Assembly (NCBI GenBank): GCA_002683575.1
Contig: NYTP01000027.1
Coordinates: 2,346 to 57,893 of the forward strand
DNA length: 55,548 nucleotides
Direction of reading: 5' to 3'
From: Bermanella sp.
GTDB taxonomy: Bacteria > Pseudomonadota > Gammaproteobacteria > Pseudomonadales > Oceanobacteraceae
Shown here piece after piece: positions 28,811 to 37,465 of the stretch. Positions within the stretch are counted from its first letter, which is position 1, and each line of letters opens with the position of its first letter. Both the position numbers and the translations under genes were made by a program. Below the pieces are notes generated by a model that had not been told where the DNA came from, searched no databases, and saw only the letters and a program-made list of their open reading frames with translations.

Positions 28811-28837
28811 TGGCTAAGGAGTCGCAAGGAGCAAGTA

Positions 28838-29545
28838 ATGTTAGGGTTATGGCGTCAACAGAAGCATGCACAGAACTTATGGCTTAACGAGAAAGAAGAG
28901 CTAGAACGGATTATGCCGGATCTTTATGGCCACTACCTTCTCCAATGTAGTGCGTTTAATCAGTCTATAGTTACGTCTACATCATTAAAATATCATTTCT
29001 GTGCCTCGCACTATCCTGATTCTCAATTGATCGTTGATTACGATGCTCTGCCTTTTCGTGATAATAGTCTGGACTGTGTTGTAGGGCATCATATTCTTGA
29101 CTACCAAGCAGCCGCCCATCAGTGTTTGCGTGAGGCTGCACGTATTGTTGTGCCTAATGGCTATCTAGTGATAGTAGGATTTAATCCATATAGTAGCTGG
29201 GGATTAAGTCGTTTGCTGGGGCGCTATAGTCTAGCCCCGAAGGGGAACTACATATCACGATCTAGGTTACTGGACTGGCTTGCCTTGTTAGGGTTTCGAG
29301 TGGAGCAGGTATCAGGCTTACAATATGCACCTCCCATGTTATTAAAATACTTTCCCCGTTTCTCAAAGCAACTGGATAGGGTGCTTAGGTATATTGGATT
29401 GCCTGGGGCGGGCGTTTATGTGCTATTGGCCCGCAAATTAGTTGCAGGGAGAACCCCAATTCGGCCACAATGGAGGGCTTTGGGCGGTCGGCGCATTCCG
29501 GTTGCAACGCCAAGTACTCGAGGTTCAAGTGTCCCAAGTCGTTGA
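28838..29545 (+). CDS. Class I SAM-dependent methyltransferase, YafS-like
   Basis: A 235-residue methyltransferase. The usual glycine-rich SAM loop is poor, but [40 protein letters not shown] and the C-terminal [11 protein letters not shown] are the motif II/III pattern of Methyltransf_11 proteins. A gene of this type (yafS in E. coli) sits next to rnhA/dnaQ in many gammaproteobacteria; its substrate is unknown. I chose the ATG at 28838, with AAGGAG six bases upstream, over a TTG 12 codons earlier. The basic C-terminal tail overlaps rnhA by 17 bases. Confidence 0.8.
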   Translation: MLGLWRQQKHAQNLWLNEKEELERIMPDLYGHYLLQCSAFNQSIVTSTSLKYHFCASHYPDSQLIVDYDALPFRDNSLDCVVGHHILDYQAAAHQCLREAARIVVPNGYLVIVGFNPYSSWGLSRLLGRYSLAPKGNYISRSRLLDWLALLGFRVEQVSGLQYAPPMLLKYFPRFSKQLDRVLRYIGLPGAGVYVLLARKLVAGRTPIRPQWRALGGRRIPVATPSTRGSSVPSR

Positions 29546-29975
29546 AATGTTTACAGATGGTGCCTGCAAGGGTAACCCAGGTCCCGGTGGATGGGGGGTA
29601 TGGCTGCGTTATGGCGATAAAGAGAAAGAGCTTTTTGGCGGTGAAATGAATACCACAAATAATCGCATGGAACTCATGGCTGCAATAGCCGGTCTAGAGA
29701 TTCTCACCCGAGAATGTGTAGTCGAGCTGACCACTGATAGTGAATACCTTCGAAAGGGCGTGCTGGAGTGGATGGCTAACTGGAAAAAACGAGGCTGGAA
29801 AACGGCAGCCAAGCAGCCTGTTAAGAACCAAGACTTATGGATGCGTCTAGATAAAGCCATTTCGATCCATTCCATAAACTGGCATTGGGTGAAAGGGCAT
29901 TCTGGCCACGAAGGTAACGAGCGCGCCGATCAGTTGGCCAATAAAGGCGTTGAACAATTGTTGATGAGGTCATAA
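29529..29975 (+). CDS. rnhA: Ribonuclease HI
   Basis: Cleaves RNA in RNA:DNA hybrids. It has 148 residues. Active-site residues are at E. coli positions: D10 ([17 protein letters not shown]), E48 (NNRMELMAA), D70 (TDSEYL) and D134 (ERADQLA), with H124 in KGHSGHEGN. The start is GTG at 29529 with GAGG five bases upstream; longer frames would run deep into the methyltransferase gene. It overlaps the upstream gene by 17 bases and dnaQ by one base (TAATG), so the three form a tight operon. Confidence 0.95.
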   Translation: MSQVVEMFTDGACKGNPGPGGWGVWLRYGDKEKELFGGEMNTTNNRMELMAAIAGLEILTRECVVELTTDSEYLRKGVLEWMANWKKRGWKTAAKQPVKNQDLWMRLDKAISIHSINWHWVKGHSGHEGNERADQLANKGVEQLLMRS

Positions 29976-30679
29976 TGCGTCAAGTAGTTCTGGATACTGA
30001 AACCACAGGTATCGGCGAAGGCCATAAAATTATTGAAATCGGTTGTGTTGAGCTAGTCAACCGTAAGCTAACTGGGCGTCATTACCATCAGTACGTCAAC
30101 CCGCAGCGCTTGGTTGATCCTGAGGCTATGGAAGTTCACGGGATTACGGATGAATTTTTAGAAGATAAGCCTCTTTTTGGCGAAGTCGCCAATGATTTTA
30201 TTGAGTTTATAAAGGGCAGTCAGCTGGTCATTCATAATGCGCCGTTCGACGTAGGCTTCATGGATCGCGAATTTGCCGCACTTCGGGGCTACCCTAAAAC
30301 CGCAGATATATGTACGGTCCTTGATACTCTGACACTGGCTCGACAAATTCATCCCGGTCAGCGAAATAGCTTGGATGCCTTATGCCGCCGGTACGGTATC
30401 GATAACAGCCATCGTGAACTTCATGGAGCACTGCTTGACTCTGAGATCCTAGCAGATGTATATCTATTCATGACAGGTGGTCAAACAGCCTTAACACTGG
30501 ATAGTAAAGAAGAAGACGACCAGCCATCAGAACAAGAGCTTTTAAAGTCGCTTGTGGTTGATCCTTCAGTGGCCGCTAATCTTCCTATTTATGGGGTCAA
30601 TAGCAAAGAACAAGAAGGCCATGAGGCATTTATTCAGATGTTATCGGGTAAATGTGACAACGTTTTATGGAAGAAGTGA
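29975..30679 (+). CDS. dnaQ: DNA polymerase III epsilon subunit (proofreading 3'-5' exonuclease)
   Basis: Proofreading subunit of the replicative polymerase. It has 234 residues. DEDDh exonuclease residues are all present: D7 and E9 (VLDTETTG), D92 (HNAPFDVGFMDREF), H150 and D155 (ELHGALLDSEILADVYL). The C-terminal tail (about 165-234), which binds the alpha subunit, is somewhat shorter than in E. coli (243 residues total). It is coupled to rnhA by a TAATG junction; in E. coli the two are divergent, but in pseudomonads they are collinear as here. Confidence 0.95.
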   Translation: MRQVVLDTETTGIGEGHKIIEIGCVELVNRKLTGRHYHQYVNPQRLVDPEAMEVHGITDEFLEDKPLFGEVANDFIEFIKGSQLVIHNAPFDVGFMDREFAALRGYPKTADICTVLDTLTLARQIHPGQRNSLDALCRRYGIDNSHRELHGALLDSEILADVYLFMTGGQTALTLDSKEEDDQPSEQELLKSLVVDPSVAANLPIYGVNSKEQEGHEAFIQMLSGKCDNVLWKK

Positions 30680-30788
30680 CTGGCTAGCGTGAATTGAATC
30701 AATGAATTTGCGTATTTTTAAGGATAGAATAGTACAAATGATAATTATTATAAAAAAGCACTCCAGTGCCGTGAGTAGTTAAACTCAT

Positions 30789-32429
30789 ATGAATCAGAAT
30801 TCAAATATAAGTGTGTCGATTAACCTTGTTCGCAAGGAATTAGAGGCAACATTACAAAAAGCAGAGAATTATTTTTCACAGTTCAGTGAGAGTCTCGACG
30901 CATCTCATTTAAAGTTATTTGCTGATGAAATTAATCTTGCACGGGGAACATTTAAGCTGCTTGAACTTCCTGGCGCTGAATCTCTTGCCACTGAGATGTT
31001 ATCACTAGTCGGTGACGGTGCGGTTAAGCAGGCTATTAAATTAGATGTATTGGGGCAGTCTTTGATTGGCTTAACGCAGTACATTAATATTTTAATGGAG
31101 CAAGAAGCCGATCACCCGATACTTCTTGTGCCGGCGATTAATCAGGTTCGTAAAGTGGGTGGACATAAGCCTATTACGGAGTCTCATTTCTTTAATGTAA
31201 ATTTACGCCCCAAGTTGCCTAGTGTCGATAAGCCCAATTTTAATATCAAGCCTCATCTGCCGCGTATCCGCTTGATGTTTCAAGCGGGCTTATTACGTGT
31301 TCTCAAAGATCAAAACCCCGTAATCGGCTTTAAACTAATTCAGCGTGCTTTAGAACTCTTAGAAAGAGGACTGAGGGGCACAATGGCTTGGCCCTTCTGG
31401 TGGTGCTCATTGGCAGCAGTGAAAGCCATGGCAGAAGAAGAGTATGACCTAACCCTGGCTAGACGCATGCTGTTTGCTCGAATTGATTTATTAATGCGCA
31501 CCATGATCAAAAACGGTGTGAAGATATTCACGACTCAAACAGCCAATGAACTCCATAAAGACCTGCTGCACATTATTAGCTTGTCATCTGCTCAGGATGA
31601 ACAGATAGAGCAAGTTAAGCTAGCTTACTCCATTCGATCACATGTGACTGAGCAGCAGCTAAAAACAGAGCGTAAATTATTATCTGGCCCTGATATTGGG
31701 TCCTTCGATACGCTAGCAAAAGCCTTTAAAGAAGAAATACACGGTGTAAAAGAGGCGCTTGATGCAGCCGAAAAAGGCACGCTTTCAAATAATGAATTTG
31801 AAGAGCTAACTCTTCGTCTTCAACGAATGTCTAATGTATTAAAAGTGATCCATCATGATGCGCTTGGCCAGCGTATCGAAGACCAGCTTTCTAGCATTGT
31901 TGCATTGACCGGTATGCCTAATGAACAGAAGGTGATCGCATTGGCCGGTATTGCAGATGCATTACTTGAAGTTGAGTTGGCAAGTGACAAATTTGGAAGA
32001 CAAACATCCGTTAGTTCTAAGCAAGAAATAATAGGGGCGGGGCATTATTTTGAGGCCCGTATCGTGCTCTTTGATGAAATACACTCTGGGCTCGCTGTAT
32101 CAAAAAGAGCGATTGCATCCTTCGTTGATACCAGTGATAAATTACACTTGGCGAATATTGGGCAAGCACTTGTAGGTGTTAAAGGAGCTTTGATTTTCTT
32201 GAATGAGCTACAGTGTGCCGAAATCATTAAAATGTCTATTCGATACCTTGAAGAGAGAGTTCTGAATAGTGATCAGCCAGCGGATGAGGCTCGTCTTGAG
32301 GTACTTGCTGACGTGCTTACCAGTATCGAATACTACATAGAAACCGTTTCGCAGTCTGATGTTTCGGCAAAGGATATATTGTCATTGGCAATCAAAAGTA
32401 TTGCTCAGCTAGGATATAAGGTGGCGTAA
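30789..32429 (+). CDS. ChpA N-terminal-like (pseudo-Hpt) protein, function unknown
   Basis: A 546-residue soluble, almost all-helical protein. Its first 110 residues (NLVRKELEATLQKAENYFSQ and FKLLELPGAESLATEMLSLV) resemble the Hpt-like N-terminal region of ChpA/PilL-type chemotaxis kinases, but I see no phosphorylatable histidine motif. Further helical bundles follow near 315-375 (AFKEEIHGVKEALDAAEKG) and 415-500 (YFEARIVLFDEIHSGLAVSK), possibly degenerate copies of the same fold. There is no kinase, CheW or receiver domain. It joins the next gene through a TAATG overlap. The weak ribosome-binding site makes the start slightly uncertain. A signalling or scaffold role is a guess. Confidence 0.6.
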   Translation: MNQNSNISVSINLVRKELEATLQKAENYFSQFSESLDASHLKLFADEINLARGTFKLLELPGAESLATEMLSLVGDGAVKQAIKLDVLGQSLIGLTQYINILMEQEADHPILLVPAINQVRKVGGHKPITESHFFNVNLRPKLPSVDKPNFNIKPHLPRIRLMFQAGLLRVLKDQNPVIGFKLIQRALELLERGLRGTMAWPFWWCSLAAVKAMAEEEYDLTLARRMLFARIDLLMRTMIKNGVKIFTTQTANELHKDLLHIISLSSAQDEQIEQVKLAYSIRSHVTEQQLKTERKLLSGPDIGSFDTLAKAFKEEIHGVKEALDAAEKGTLSNNEFEELTLRLQRMSNVLKVIHHDALGQRIEDQLSSIVALTGMPNEQKVIALAGIADALLEVELASDKFGRQTSVSSKQEIIGAGHYFEARIVLFDEIHSGLAVSKRAIASFVDTSDKLHLANIGQALVGVKGALIFLNELQCAEIIKMSIRYLEERVLNSDQPADEARLEVLADVLTSIEYYIETVSQSDVSAKDILSLAIKSIAQLGYKVA

Positions 32430-33067
32430 TGGGTGTTCAGATACTGGCGGGTTTATTGGCTTTGCTTGCTCTGGCCATGCTACTTGTCTCTGTAAAAACG
32501 CTATTCTCCAAAGACTGGTTTATGAAATGGCTGCGAGGCAGTTTTGGTTTTCTTGCTGTTATTTGTACGTTAGTAAGTGCAGTTGTAGCGTTTAATTTAA
32601 TTCACTACACAACGGTGGATGAAGGCCAGGTTATTGCAACCTTACGCTTCAATCAAATAAGCGAGCAAGAGTTTGATGTGGAGCTAGTAGATAGAGAAAA
32701 CAAAAAAAAGCTATTCCGTGTGAGTGGTGATCAGTGGCAACTGGATGTTCGTTTAATCAAGGTTTCAGCTTTCATTGATGGTGATTTACCCGCATATAAA
32801 TTAGACCGCTTATCAGGACGCTTTCTATCCCTAGAGCAAGAAAATCAAGCACAGCGTACAGCGCATGATCTATTGGGAGAGCAGTTAGTTGATACCTGGC
32901 CTTGGTTCGCTAATAAAAAATGGTTGAATTTTGTACAAGCCAAATATGGCTCCGCTACCTATATGCCAATGGCAAATGGTGCTATCTACCAAGTTAGGCT
33001 TTTTCATGACGGCCTGGATGCGGCAGCCGTGAACGATCAGGCCAAGCAGGCTCTAGGTGATTGGTAG
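32429..33067 (+). CDS. Conserved two-helix membrane protein, function unknown
   Basis: A 212-residue protein with two N-terminal membrane helices (about 3-25 and 40-61) and a C-terminal extracytoplasmic or cytoplasmic domain of about 150 residues. The domain has the recurrent pattern YKLDRLSGRFLSLEQENQAQ and YGSATYMPMANGAIYQVRL. I recall similar proteins in pseudomonads labelled as efflux pumps, but nothing here supports transport: there are too few helices. It is coupled to the preceding gene (stop and start share one base; AAGGTGG upstream), so the two products may act together. It is followed by a strong bidirectional terminator. Confidence 0.7.
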   Translation: MGVQILAGLLALLALAMLLVSVKTLFSKDWFMKWLRGSFGFLAVICTLVSAVVAFNLIHYTTVDEGQVIATLRFNQISEQEFDVELVDRENKKKLFRVSGDQWQLDVRLIKVSAFIDGDLPAYKLDRLSGRFLSLEQENQAQRTAHDLLGEQLVDTWPWFANKKWLNFVQAKYGSATYMPMANGAIYQVRLFHDGLDAAAVNDQAKQALGDW

Positions 33068-33091
33068 TTAGTTGTGAATTGATTAATGAGT

Positions 33092-33131
33092 GCGCATAAA
33101 AAAAGGGGCCTAAGCCCCTTTTTTTATGCGC
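33092..33131. terminator. Bidirectional terminator between the membrane-protein gene and the SCP2 gene
   Basis: Perfect 18-bp arms: GCGCATAAAAAAAGGGGC and its reverse complement around CTAA, with A7 and T7 runs giving termination on both strands. Confidence 0.92.
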
Positions 33132-33144
33132 CAAATAAGCTGGA

Positions 33145-33459
33145 TTATTGTGGGAACAATTCGCCAAGCTTAGTGGCTAGCATCATGTCGCCTTCAGCAC
33201 GAAGCTGTCCAGCCATAAATGCCTGCATGCCGTCAGTTTCACCGGTCATGATACCCACAAGCGTTTCAGTGCTCATGATTAGAGTTACAGATGGGTCGTC
33301 GTGAGAACCGTTACCGATTTCGAAGTTGCCGTCATTAACAGCAACGAAAAAATCATCACCATCTTCGATGCTGAATTGGAATACGTTTTCCATGCCAGCA
33401 GCAGCATCAGCATTAAATTTTGCTTTCATTTGTTCAATGATGTCAGCAACTGAAGTCAT
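33145..33459 (-). CDS. SCP2 sterol-binding domain protein
   Basis: A 104-residue single-domain protein of the SCP2 fold, a hydrophobic-pocket lipid carrier family. Recognisable blocks are FQFSIEDGDDFFVAVNDGNF, DPSVTLIMSTETLVGIMTGE and QAFMAGQLRAEGDMMLATKL. No sterol pathway is evident; bacterial members probably bind fatty acyl groups or similar, but the ligand is unknown. I placed the start at ATG 33459 with AAAGGATAACGAT upstream, since the longer frame adds a non-family N-terminus. It stands alone, divergent from sohB. Confidence 0.85.
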   Translation of the reverse strand: MTSVADIIEQMKAKFNADAAAGMENVFQFSIEDGDDFFVAVNDGNFEIGNGSHDDPSVTLIMSTETLVGIMTGETDGMQAFMAGQLRAEGDMMLATKLGELFPQ

Positions 33460-33507
33460 ATCGTTATCCTTTGTAAAATGTAAGTAAAGTAGCCTGTACT
33501 GATTCAA

Positions 33508-33547
33508 CTGACAGGTTTTTATCTGATTGTTGCACAGATATTGTCAG
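33508..33547. repeat. Nested inverted repeat in the SCP2-sohB gap
   Basis: Outer arms CTGACA (33508-33513) and TGTCAG (33542-33547) enclose inner arms TATCTG (33520-33525) and CAGATA (33535-33540). It lies 50-90 bases upstream of the SCP2 start, within the 236-base divergent gap with sohB; either an operator or a leader hairpin. Nothing else clear is seen in this gap. Confidence 0.4.
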
Positions 33548-33695
33548 ACTAAGCAAGGCAGGAGTAGGTGTCAACTGCTAATCATACGATTGTTTGAATT
33601 TTTCAAGGCAAGAAGGGACTGATTTATAAAGCAGGGCTAGTGTGAGTGATTTAGAGTGGTTACACTTGCTGAAACATTATATCTAAGGAAGTATC

Positions 33696-34706
33696 GTGGA
33701 ATTTTTGTCTGATTATGGGCTGTTTTTAGCAAAAGCCATCACATTTGTAATTGTAGTGGCGATGATCATTGGCCTTGTGGCTAGTGCCGGGCAAAAGGCC
33801 AAACCTGAAAAACTTAAGGTAAAATATTTAAATGACAAGCTAAAGCAGTCCAAAGAGAACCTGCAGGCGCTTGTACTGAGCAAGGCTGAACTAAAAGCCC
33901 TTAAGAAAGAGCAAAAAAAGTCGGAAAAATCAGATACTGAAGAAAACAAACCTAAAGTTTATGTACTTAATTTTAATGGCGATATAAAAGCCAGCCAAAG
34001 CGAGCAATTAAAAGATGAAATTACGGCTCTTCTGAGCATGGGTGATCATGTTGATGAGGTCGTTGTTAATGTCGAGAGTGGTGGGGGGATGGTGCACCAA
34101 TACGGCTATGCAGCCTCCCAACTTGATCGAATTAAAGCCCAAGGCATTCCTTTGACCATCTGTGTCGATAAAGTAGCGGCAAGTGGTGGCTATATGATGG
34201 CCGTGGTGGCCGATAAAATCATCGCTGCACCATTCGCAGTTATTGGCTCAATAGGGGTGATTGCTCAGCTACCTAATTTTAACCGCCTACTTAAAAAGAA
34301 CGATATCGATTTTGAAGTACATACCGCAGGCGAATATAAACGCACGTTAACGGTTTTTGGTGAGAATACAGACAAAGCTCGCGATAAGTTTCGTGAAGAC
34401 TTAAAAGATGTCCATGTATTGTTTAAGGGTTTTATTCATCAGCATCGCCCATCGGTTGATATTGAGCGTGTTGCTAATGGTGATGTCTGGTATGGACAGG
34501 ATGCACTGAAGCAGAACTTGGTAGATCTGGTTTGTACCAGTGATGACTATCTTTTATCACGCTGTAAAGAGGCTGATGTATATATGCTCTCAAGTGAACA
34601 GAAAAAGCCACTGCTTAAGCGCTTGGGTGCAAGTTCTCAATCTGCATTAAATAATGCTATTGAGCATGGCTTGAATAAACTTGCCTTTCATAAATGGTAT
34701 ATGTAG
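33696..34706 (+). CDS. sohB: Inner-membrane S49 family peptidase SohB
   Basis: Membrane-anchored signal-peptide-peptidase-like serine protease. It has 336 residues (E. coli 349). One N-terminal helix (about 9-30) and a charged linker (60-85, Lys/Glu rich) precede the S49 domain. The likely Ser-Lys dyad is S163 in DKVAASGGYMMAVV and K215 in HTAGEYKRTLTVFGEN; VESGGGMVHQYGYAASQLDR is another family block. The start is GTG at 33696 with AAGGAAG seven bases upstream. The reductase gene follows within 10 bases, probably co-transcribed. Confidence 0.92.
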   Translation: MEFLSDYGLFLAKAITFVIVVAMIIGLVASAGQKAKPEKLKVKYLNDKLKQSKENLQALVLSKAELKALKKEQKKSEKSDTEENKPKVYVLNFNGDIKASQSEQLKDEITALLSMGDHVDEVVVNVESGGGMVHQYGYAASQLDRIKAQGIPLTICVDKVAASGGYMMAVVADKIIAAPFAVIGSIGVIAQLPNFNRLLKKNDIDFEVHTAGEYKRTLTVFGENTDKARDKFREDLKDVHVLFKGFIHQHRPSVDIERVANGDVWYGQDALKQNLVDLVCTSDDYLLSRCKEADVYMLSSEQKKPLLKRLGASSQSALNNAIEHGLNKLAFHKWYM

Positions 34707-34715
34707 GAGTTAGTG

Positions 34716-35699
34716 ATGGATTATAAGGCCCTTGTCGTTTCTGAGTCAGATACTGGTGAGTTTAGCGCCCAGATTAAAGCTCTAAACACTGAAAATTTAC
34801 CCGCTGGGGATGTGCTGATCAAGGTTAGTCATTCCTCTGTTAATTTTAAGGACGCATTGTCTTTTTCAGGCAACAAGGGTGTAACTCAATCCTTTCCTCA
34901 CACACCTGGCATCGATGCAGCTGGCCAGGTTGTTGAATCATCTGATCCGGCTTTCCCAGTTGGTTCAAAGGTATTGGTGACGGGATATGACCTGGGAATG
35001 AATACTAGCGGTGGTTTTGGTCAATATATTCGCGTGCCAAGCGGCTGGGTTATTAATTTGCCTAATGGCTTTAGCGAGCAAGAAGCGATGTCGTGGGGGA
35101 CTGCTGGATTAACTGCGGCTTTGTGTGTCGATAAGCTCATTAAAAGTGAAATAAGTCGAGATAAGCCTGTTTTGGTGTCCGGCGCCACCGGTGGTGTGGG
35201 TAGTATTGCCATTCTTTTACTTACCAAGCTTGGCTATGACGTACATGCCTTGTCATCTAAGGCCGATAAGACAGACTACCTTAGATCGCTAGGAGCCAAA
35301 GAAGTTGTCTTGTTAAGCGACTTTATCGATGAGTCAAAGCGCCCAATGCTAAAACCCATCTACTCTGGGGCCGTTGATGTAGCAGGAGGGGATGTACTTG
35401 CGACAATATTGAAGTCGATAGATTATCAGGGTGCTATCGCTTGTTGTGGCCTAGTGGCTTCACCAACACTTAAGACCAGTGTTTTTCCTTTTATTCTTCG
35501 TGATGTAAGTCTACTTGGTGTTGATTCTGTTGAGCTGCCTTTGTCCAGAAAACAAGAAATTTGGGATAAAATTGGTAATGAGTGGCGCCTAGAAGAGCTT
35601 GTTTCAACATGTAAGTTGATATCAATGGATGAGTTAACTGAAACCATGACCGCTATGTTGAAAGGGCAAATCTCTGGGCGATTCGTCCTCGCTCATTAA
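34716..35699 (+). CDS. Zinc-independent MDR oxidoreductase, YhdH/AcuI family (acrylyl-CoA reductase type)
   Basis: A 327-residue NADPH-dependent reductase. The N-terminal GroES-like half has VNFKDALSFSGNKGV and FPHTPGIDAAGQVV, characteristic of YhdH/AcuI proteins, which reduce acryloyl-CoA or similar enones. The Rossmann half carries VSGATGGVGSIAILLLTKLG. It lacks the zinc ligands of alcohol dehydrogenases. I chose ATG 34716 (AGGAG six bases upstream) over GTG 34713. It follows sohB by nine bases, an order I recall from pseudomonads. AcuI function is a family-level inference. Confidence 0.85.
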   Translation: MDYKALVVSESDTGEFSAQIKALNTENLPAGDVLIKVSHSSVNFKDALSFSGNKGVTQSFPHTPGIDAAGQVVESSDPAFPVGSKVLVTGYDLGMNTSGGFGQYIRVPSGWVINLPNGFSEQEAMSWGTAGLTAALCVDKLIKSEISRDKPVLVSGATGGVGSIAILLLTKLGYDVHALSSKADKTDYLRSLGAKEVVLLSDFIDESKRPMLKPIYSGAVDVAGGDVLATILKSIDYQGAIACCGLVASPTLKTSVFPFILRDVSLLGVDSVELPLSRKQEIWDKIGNEWRLEELVSTCKLISMDELTETMTAMLKGQISGRFVLAH

Positions 35700-35703
35700 T
35701 GAG

Positions 35704-36867
35704 TTAATCCCTGCGCAGCTTGCTTGAAGGTGCAATGGGATTAGGGTATTTGAATATTACAATATACGTTGAAGCAATAAACGTAATCACAGCCGTTGCT
35801 TGAATTGTATGCGCTGCGTTTTCTCCCAGTAAATTTGCAGCAATAGCCAAATAAGTGATGAGCAGTGAGAATTCACTTATTTGGCCCAAACGAAAGCCAA
35901 TATCCCAAGAAAGCGCATTTTTCTCTGCCTGCTGCCTCAGAAGTAGCTTAAATGTGATTGGTTTAATGGCTAGAACTAAAGCACTTAAAATCAAAGCATA
36001 TAGCCATATATCCGCGAGCACATGTAACTTGAAGCCTGCACCGAGCGTAAAGAAAAATAGGACTAGAAAAAAATCACGAATGGGCTTCAGCTTTTCAGTC
36101 ATGAATTGTGCGACAGGGTGAGTAGCCAGAGTAATCCCTGCAACAAAAGCTCCCATCTCTTTTGATAGACCCAAATACGCACCAAGCTCTGCAAGCCCGA
36201 GACACCAGCCGATTGCCATTAAAAATAAGTACTCATGAAATAAATCGAACTTAACAAGAAGCGGTAAAATAACAAACCGAACACAGGCAAATGCAAATAA
36301 AATAAGACAGGGAAGGGCGAGCGCTGTAAGTGCAAAATCTTGCATATTGCCACCTGATGACGCACTGCCGATTACCAGCAATACAATAATTGCCAGCATG
36401 TCTTGCAGCAATAACAGGCCGACCATTAATTCACCAATATGCTTATGATGTAGAACCGTTGTTGGCAGCAATTTGATGCCGATAATGGTGCTTGAAAACA
36501 TTAAGGCGGCACCCGTGATGATAGCCTCAACTTGTGTAAAGCCAAATCCAAGCGCCGCAAAATAACCAACTGCAAAAAATACACAAGAACTAGCTAGAGC
36601 GACGAGACTTGCTTTTTTAAGCACATGCACGAGGCTTTTGGGTTGCATATCTAAACCTAATAAAAACAATAGAAATACAATGCCCACGTGGGAGATTTCA
36701 CTGAGTTGCTCAGCATCGTTTACCCATCCCATGACAGATGGCCCTGCGATAATGCCAAGTGCAACATAGGCAACAATAATGGGCTGATGGGTATAAAGTG
36801 AGAGAGTGGCAAGGATTGCGGCGCCACTAAAGATAATAAAGAAAGAAAAGAATAGGGTATGTTCCAT
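35704..36867 (-). CDS. Cation:proton antiporter, CPA2 (KefB/C-like) family, no regulatory domain
   Basis: A 387-residue membrane protein with about 12 predicted helices, consistent with the Na+/H+ exchanger fold. Family blocks: LGIIAGPSVMGWV, LLFLLGLDMQ, ALMFSSTIIGIKLLPT (helix 4-5 region), LLLLQDMLAIIVLLVIGSA and FVAGITLATHPVAQFMTEK. Unlike KefB/KefC it stops after the membrane domain, with no TrkA-N nucleotide-binding domain, so gating control is missing or supplied separately. The ion (K+ or Na+) cannot be told. It stands alone, convergent with the reductase gene four bases away. Confidence 0.85.
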   Translation of the reverse strand: MEHTLFFSFFIIFSGAAILATLSLYTHQPIIVAYVALGIIAGPSVMGWVNDAEQLSEISHVGIVFLLFLLGLDMQPKSLVHVLKKASLVALASSCVFFAVGYFAALGFGFTQVEAIITGAALMFSSTIIGIKLLPTTVLHHKHIGELMVGLLLLQDMLAIIVLLVIGSASSGGNMQDFALTALALPCLILFAFACVRFVILPLLVKFDLFHEYLFLMAIGWCLGLAELGAYLGLSKEMGAFVAGITLATHPVAQFMTEKLKPIRDFFLVLFFFTLGAGFKLHVLADIWLYALILSALVLAIKPITFKLLLRQQAEKNALSWDIGFRLGQISEFSLLITYLAIAANLLGENAAHTIQATAVITFIASTYIVIFKYPNPIAPSSKLRRD

Positions 36868-36922
36868 AGCTTGATCCTAAACAAAGCTATTAAAGCCTGA
36901 TCTAAAAAAGCTAAAGAGTAAA

Positions 36923-36956
36923 GCGAAAACAAAACAGCCTCAAAGATGAGGCTGTT
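36923..36956 (-). terminator. Intrinsic terminator after the cysI-DUF934 operon
   Basis: On the minus strand, AACAGCCTCA-TCTT-TGAGGCTGTT (36956-36933) is followed by TTGTTTTC, ending the operon about 24 bases after the DUF934 stop. Confidence 0.8.
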
Positions 36957-36979
36957 AATGCTATATCTTGTGCCGAGCC

Positions 36980-37465
36980 TTAAGCTTTTCGACGAAACAG
37001 AGGGGTTTTGACGTCGTATGCCAATTGGTATGGGTCACTAAAGGTATCAAAAAACTGAAGTGCTTTTTCAGCCTCAAGACCATCCTTTAGATCGAAAGTA
37101 TCAAAACCGCAGCGCTTCATGAAATGTAGTTGATCCAACAATACATCACCAATAGCACGAATTTCGCCTTGATAGTTGTAACGCTCTTTGAGTAGTCGAG
37201 CCTGGCTATAGCCACGTCCGTCAGCAAAAGCCGGAAAGCTGACAGCAATGACCTCAAATTTATTAAGGTGTGCGCCTAACGCGTCTAGGTCGGTATCGCC
37301 ACTTATGATAATGGATACATTCCCACGTTCGCAAAGAGCAACTTGGTTATCAAGCCAGTATTGTGCAGCAACTAGAATATTACCTTCAGGTAATGCTTCG
37401 TTGTAATCACTGATGGTTTGCCAAGTGTTTTCAAGGCTGTTTGTTTGATTAATTAGACTTGGCAT
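36980..37465 (-). CDS. DUF934 protein linked to sulfite reductase
   Basis: A 161-residue protein of the DUF934 family, regularly encoded directly after Pseudomonas-type cysI. Recognisable blocks are DLDALGAHLNKFEVIAVSFP, FADGRGYSQARLLKERY, GEIRAIGDVLLDQLHFMKRC and GFDTFDLKDG. The biochemical role is not established; the constant pairing with cysI suggests a part in sulfite reduction or its electron supply. I chose the ATG at 37465 (AAGGAG upstream). It overlaps the end of cysI by 17 bases, so expression is coupled. Confidence 0.85.
   Translation of the reverse strand: MPSLINQTNSLENTWQTISDYNEALPEGNILVAAQYWLDNQVALCERGNVSIIISGDTDLDALGAHLNKFEVIAVSFPAFADGRGYSQARLLKERYNYQGEIRAIGDVLLDQLHFMKRCGFDTFDLKDGLEAEKALQFFDTFSDPYQLAYDVKTPLFRRKA

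Noticed and set aside
32429-33067. Multidrug efflux pump annotation
   Set aside because: Only two membrane helices and no transporter motif.
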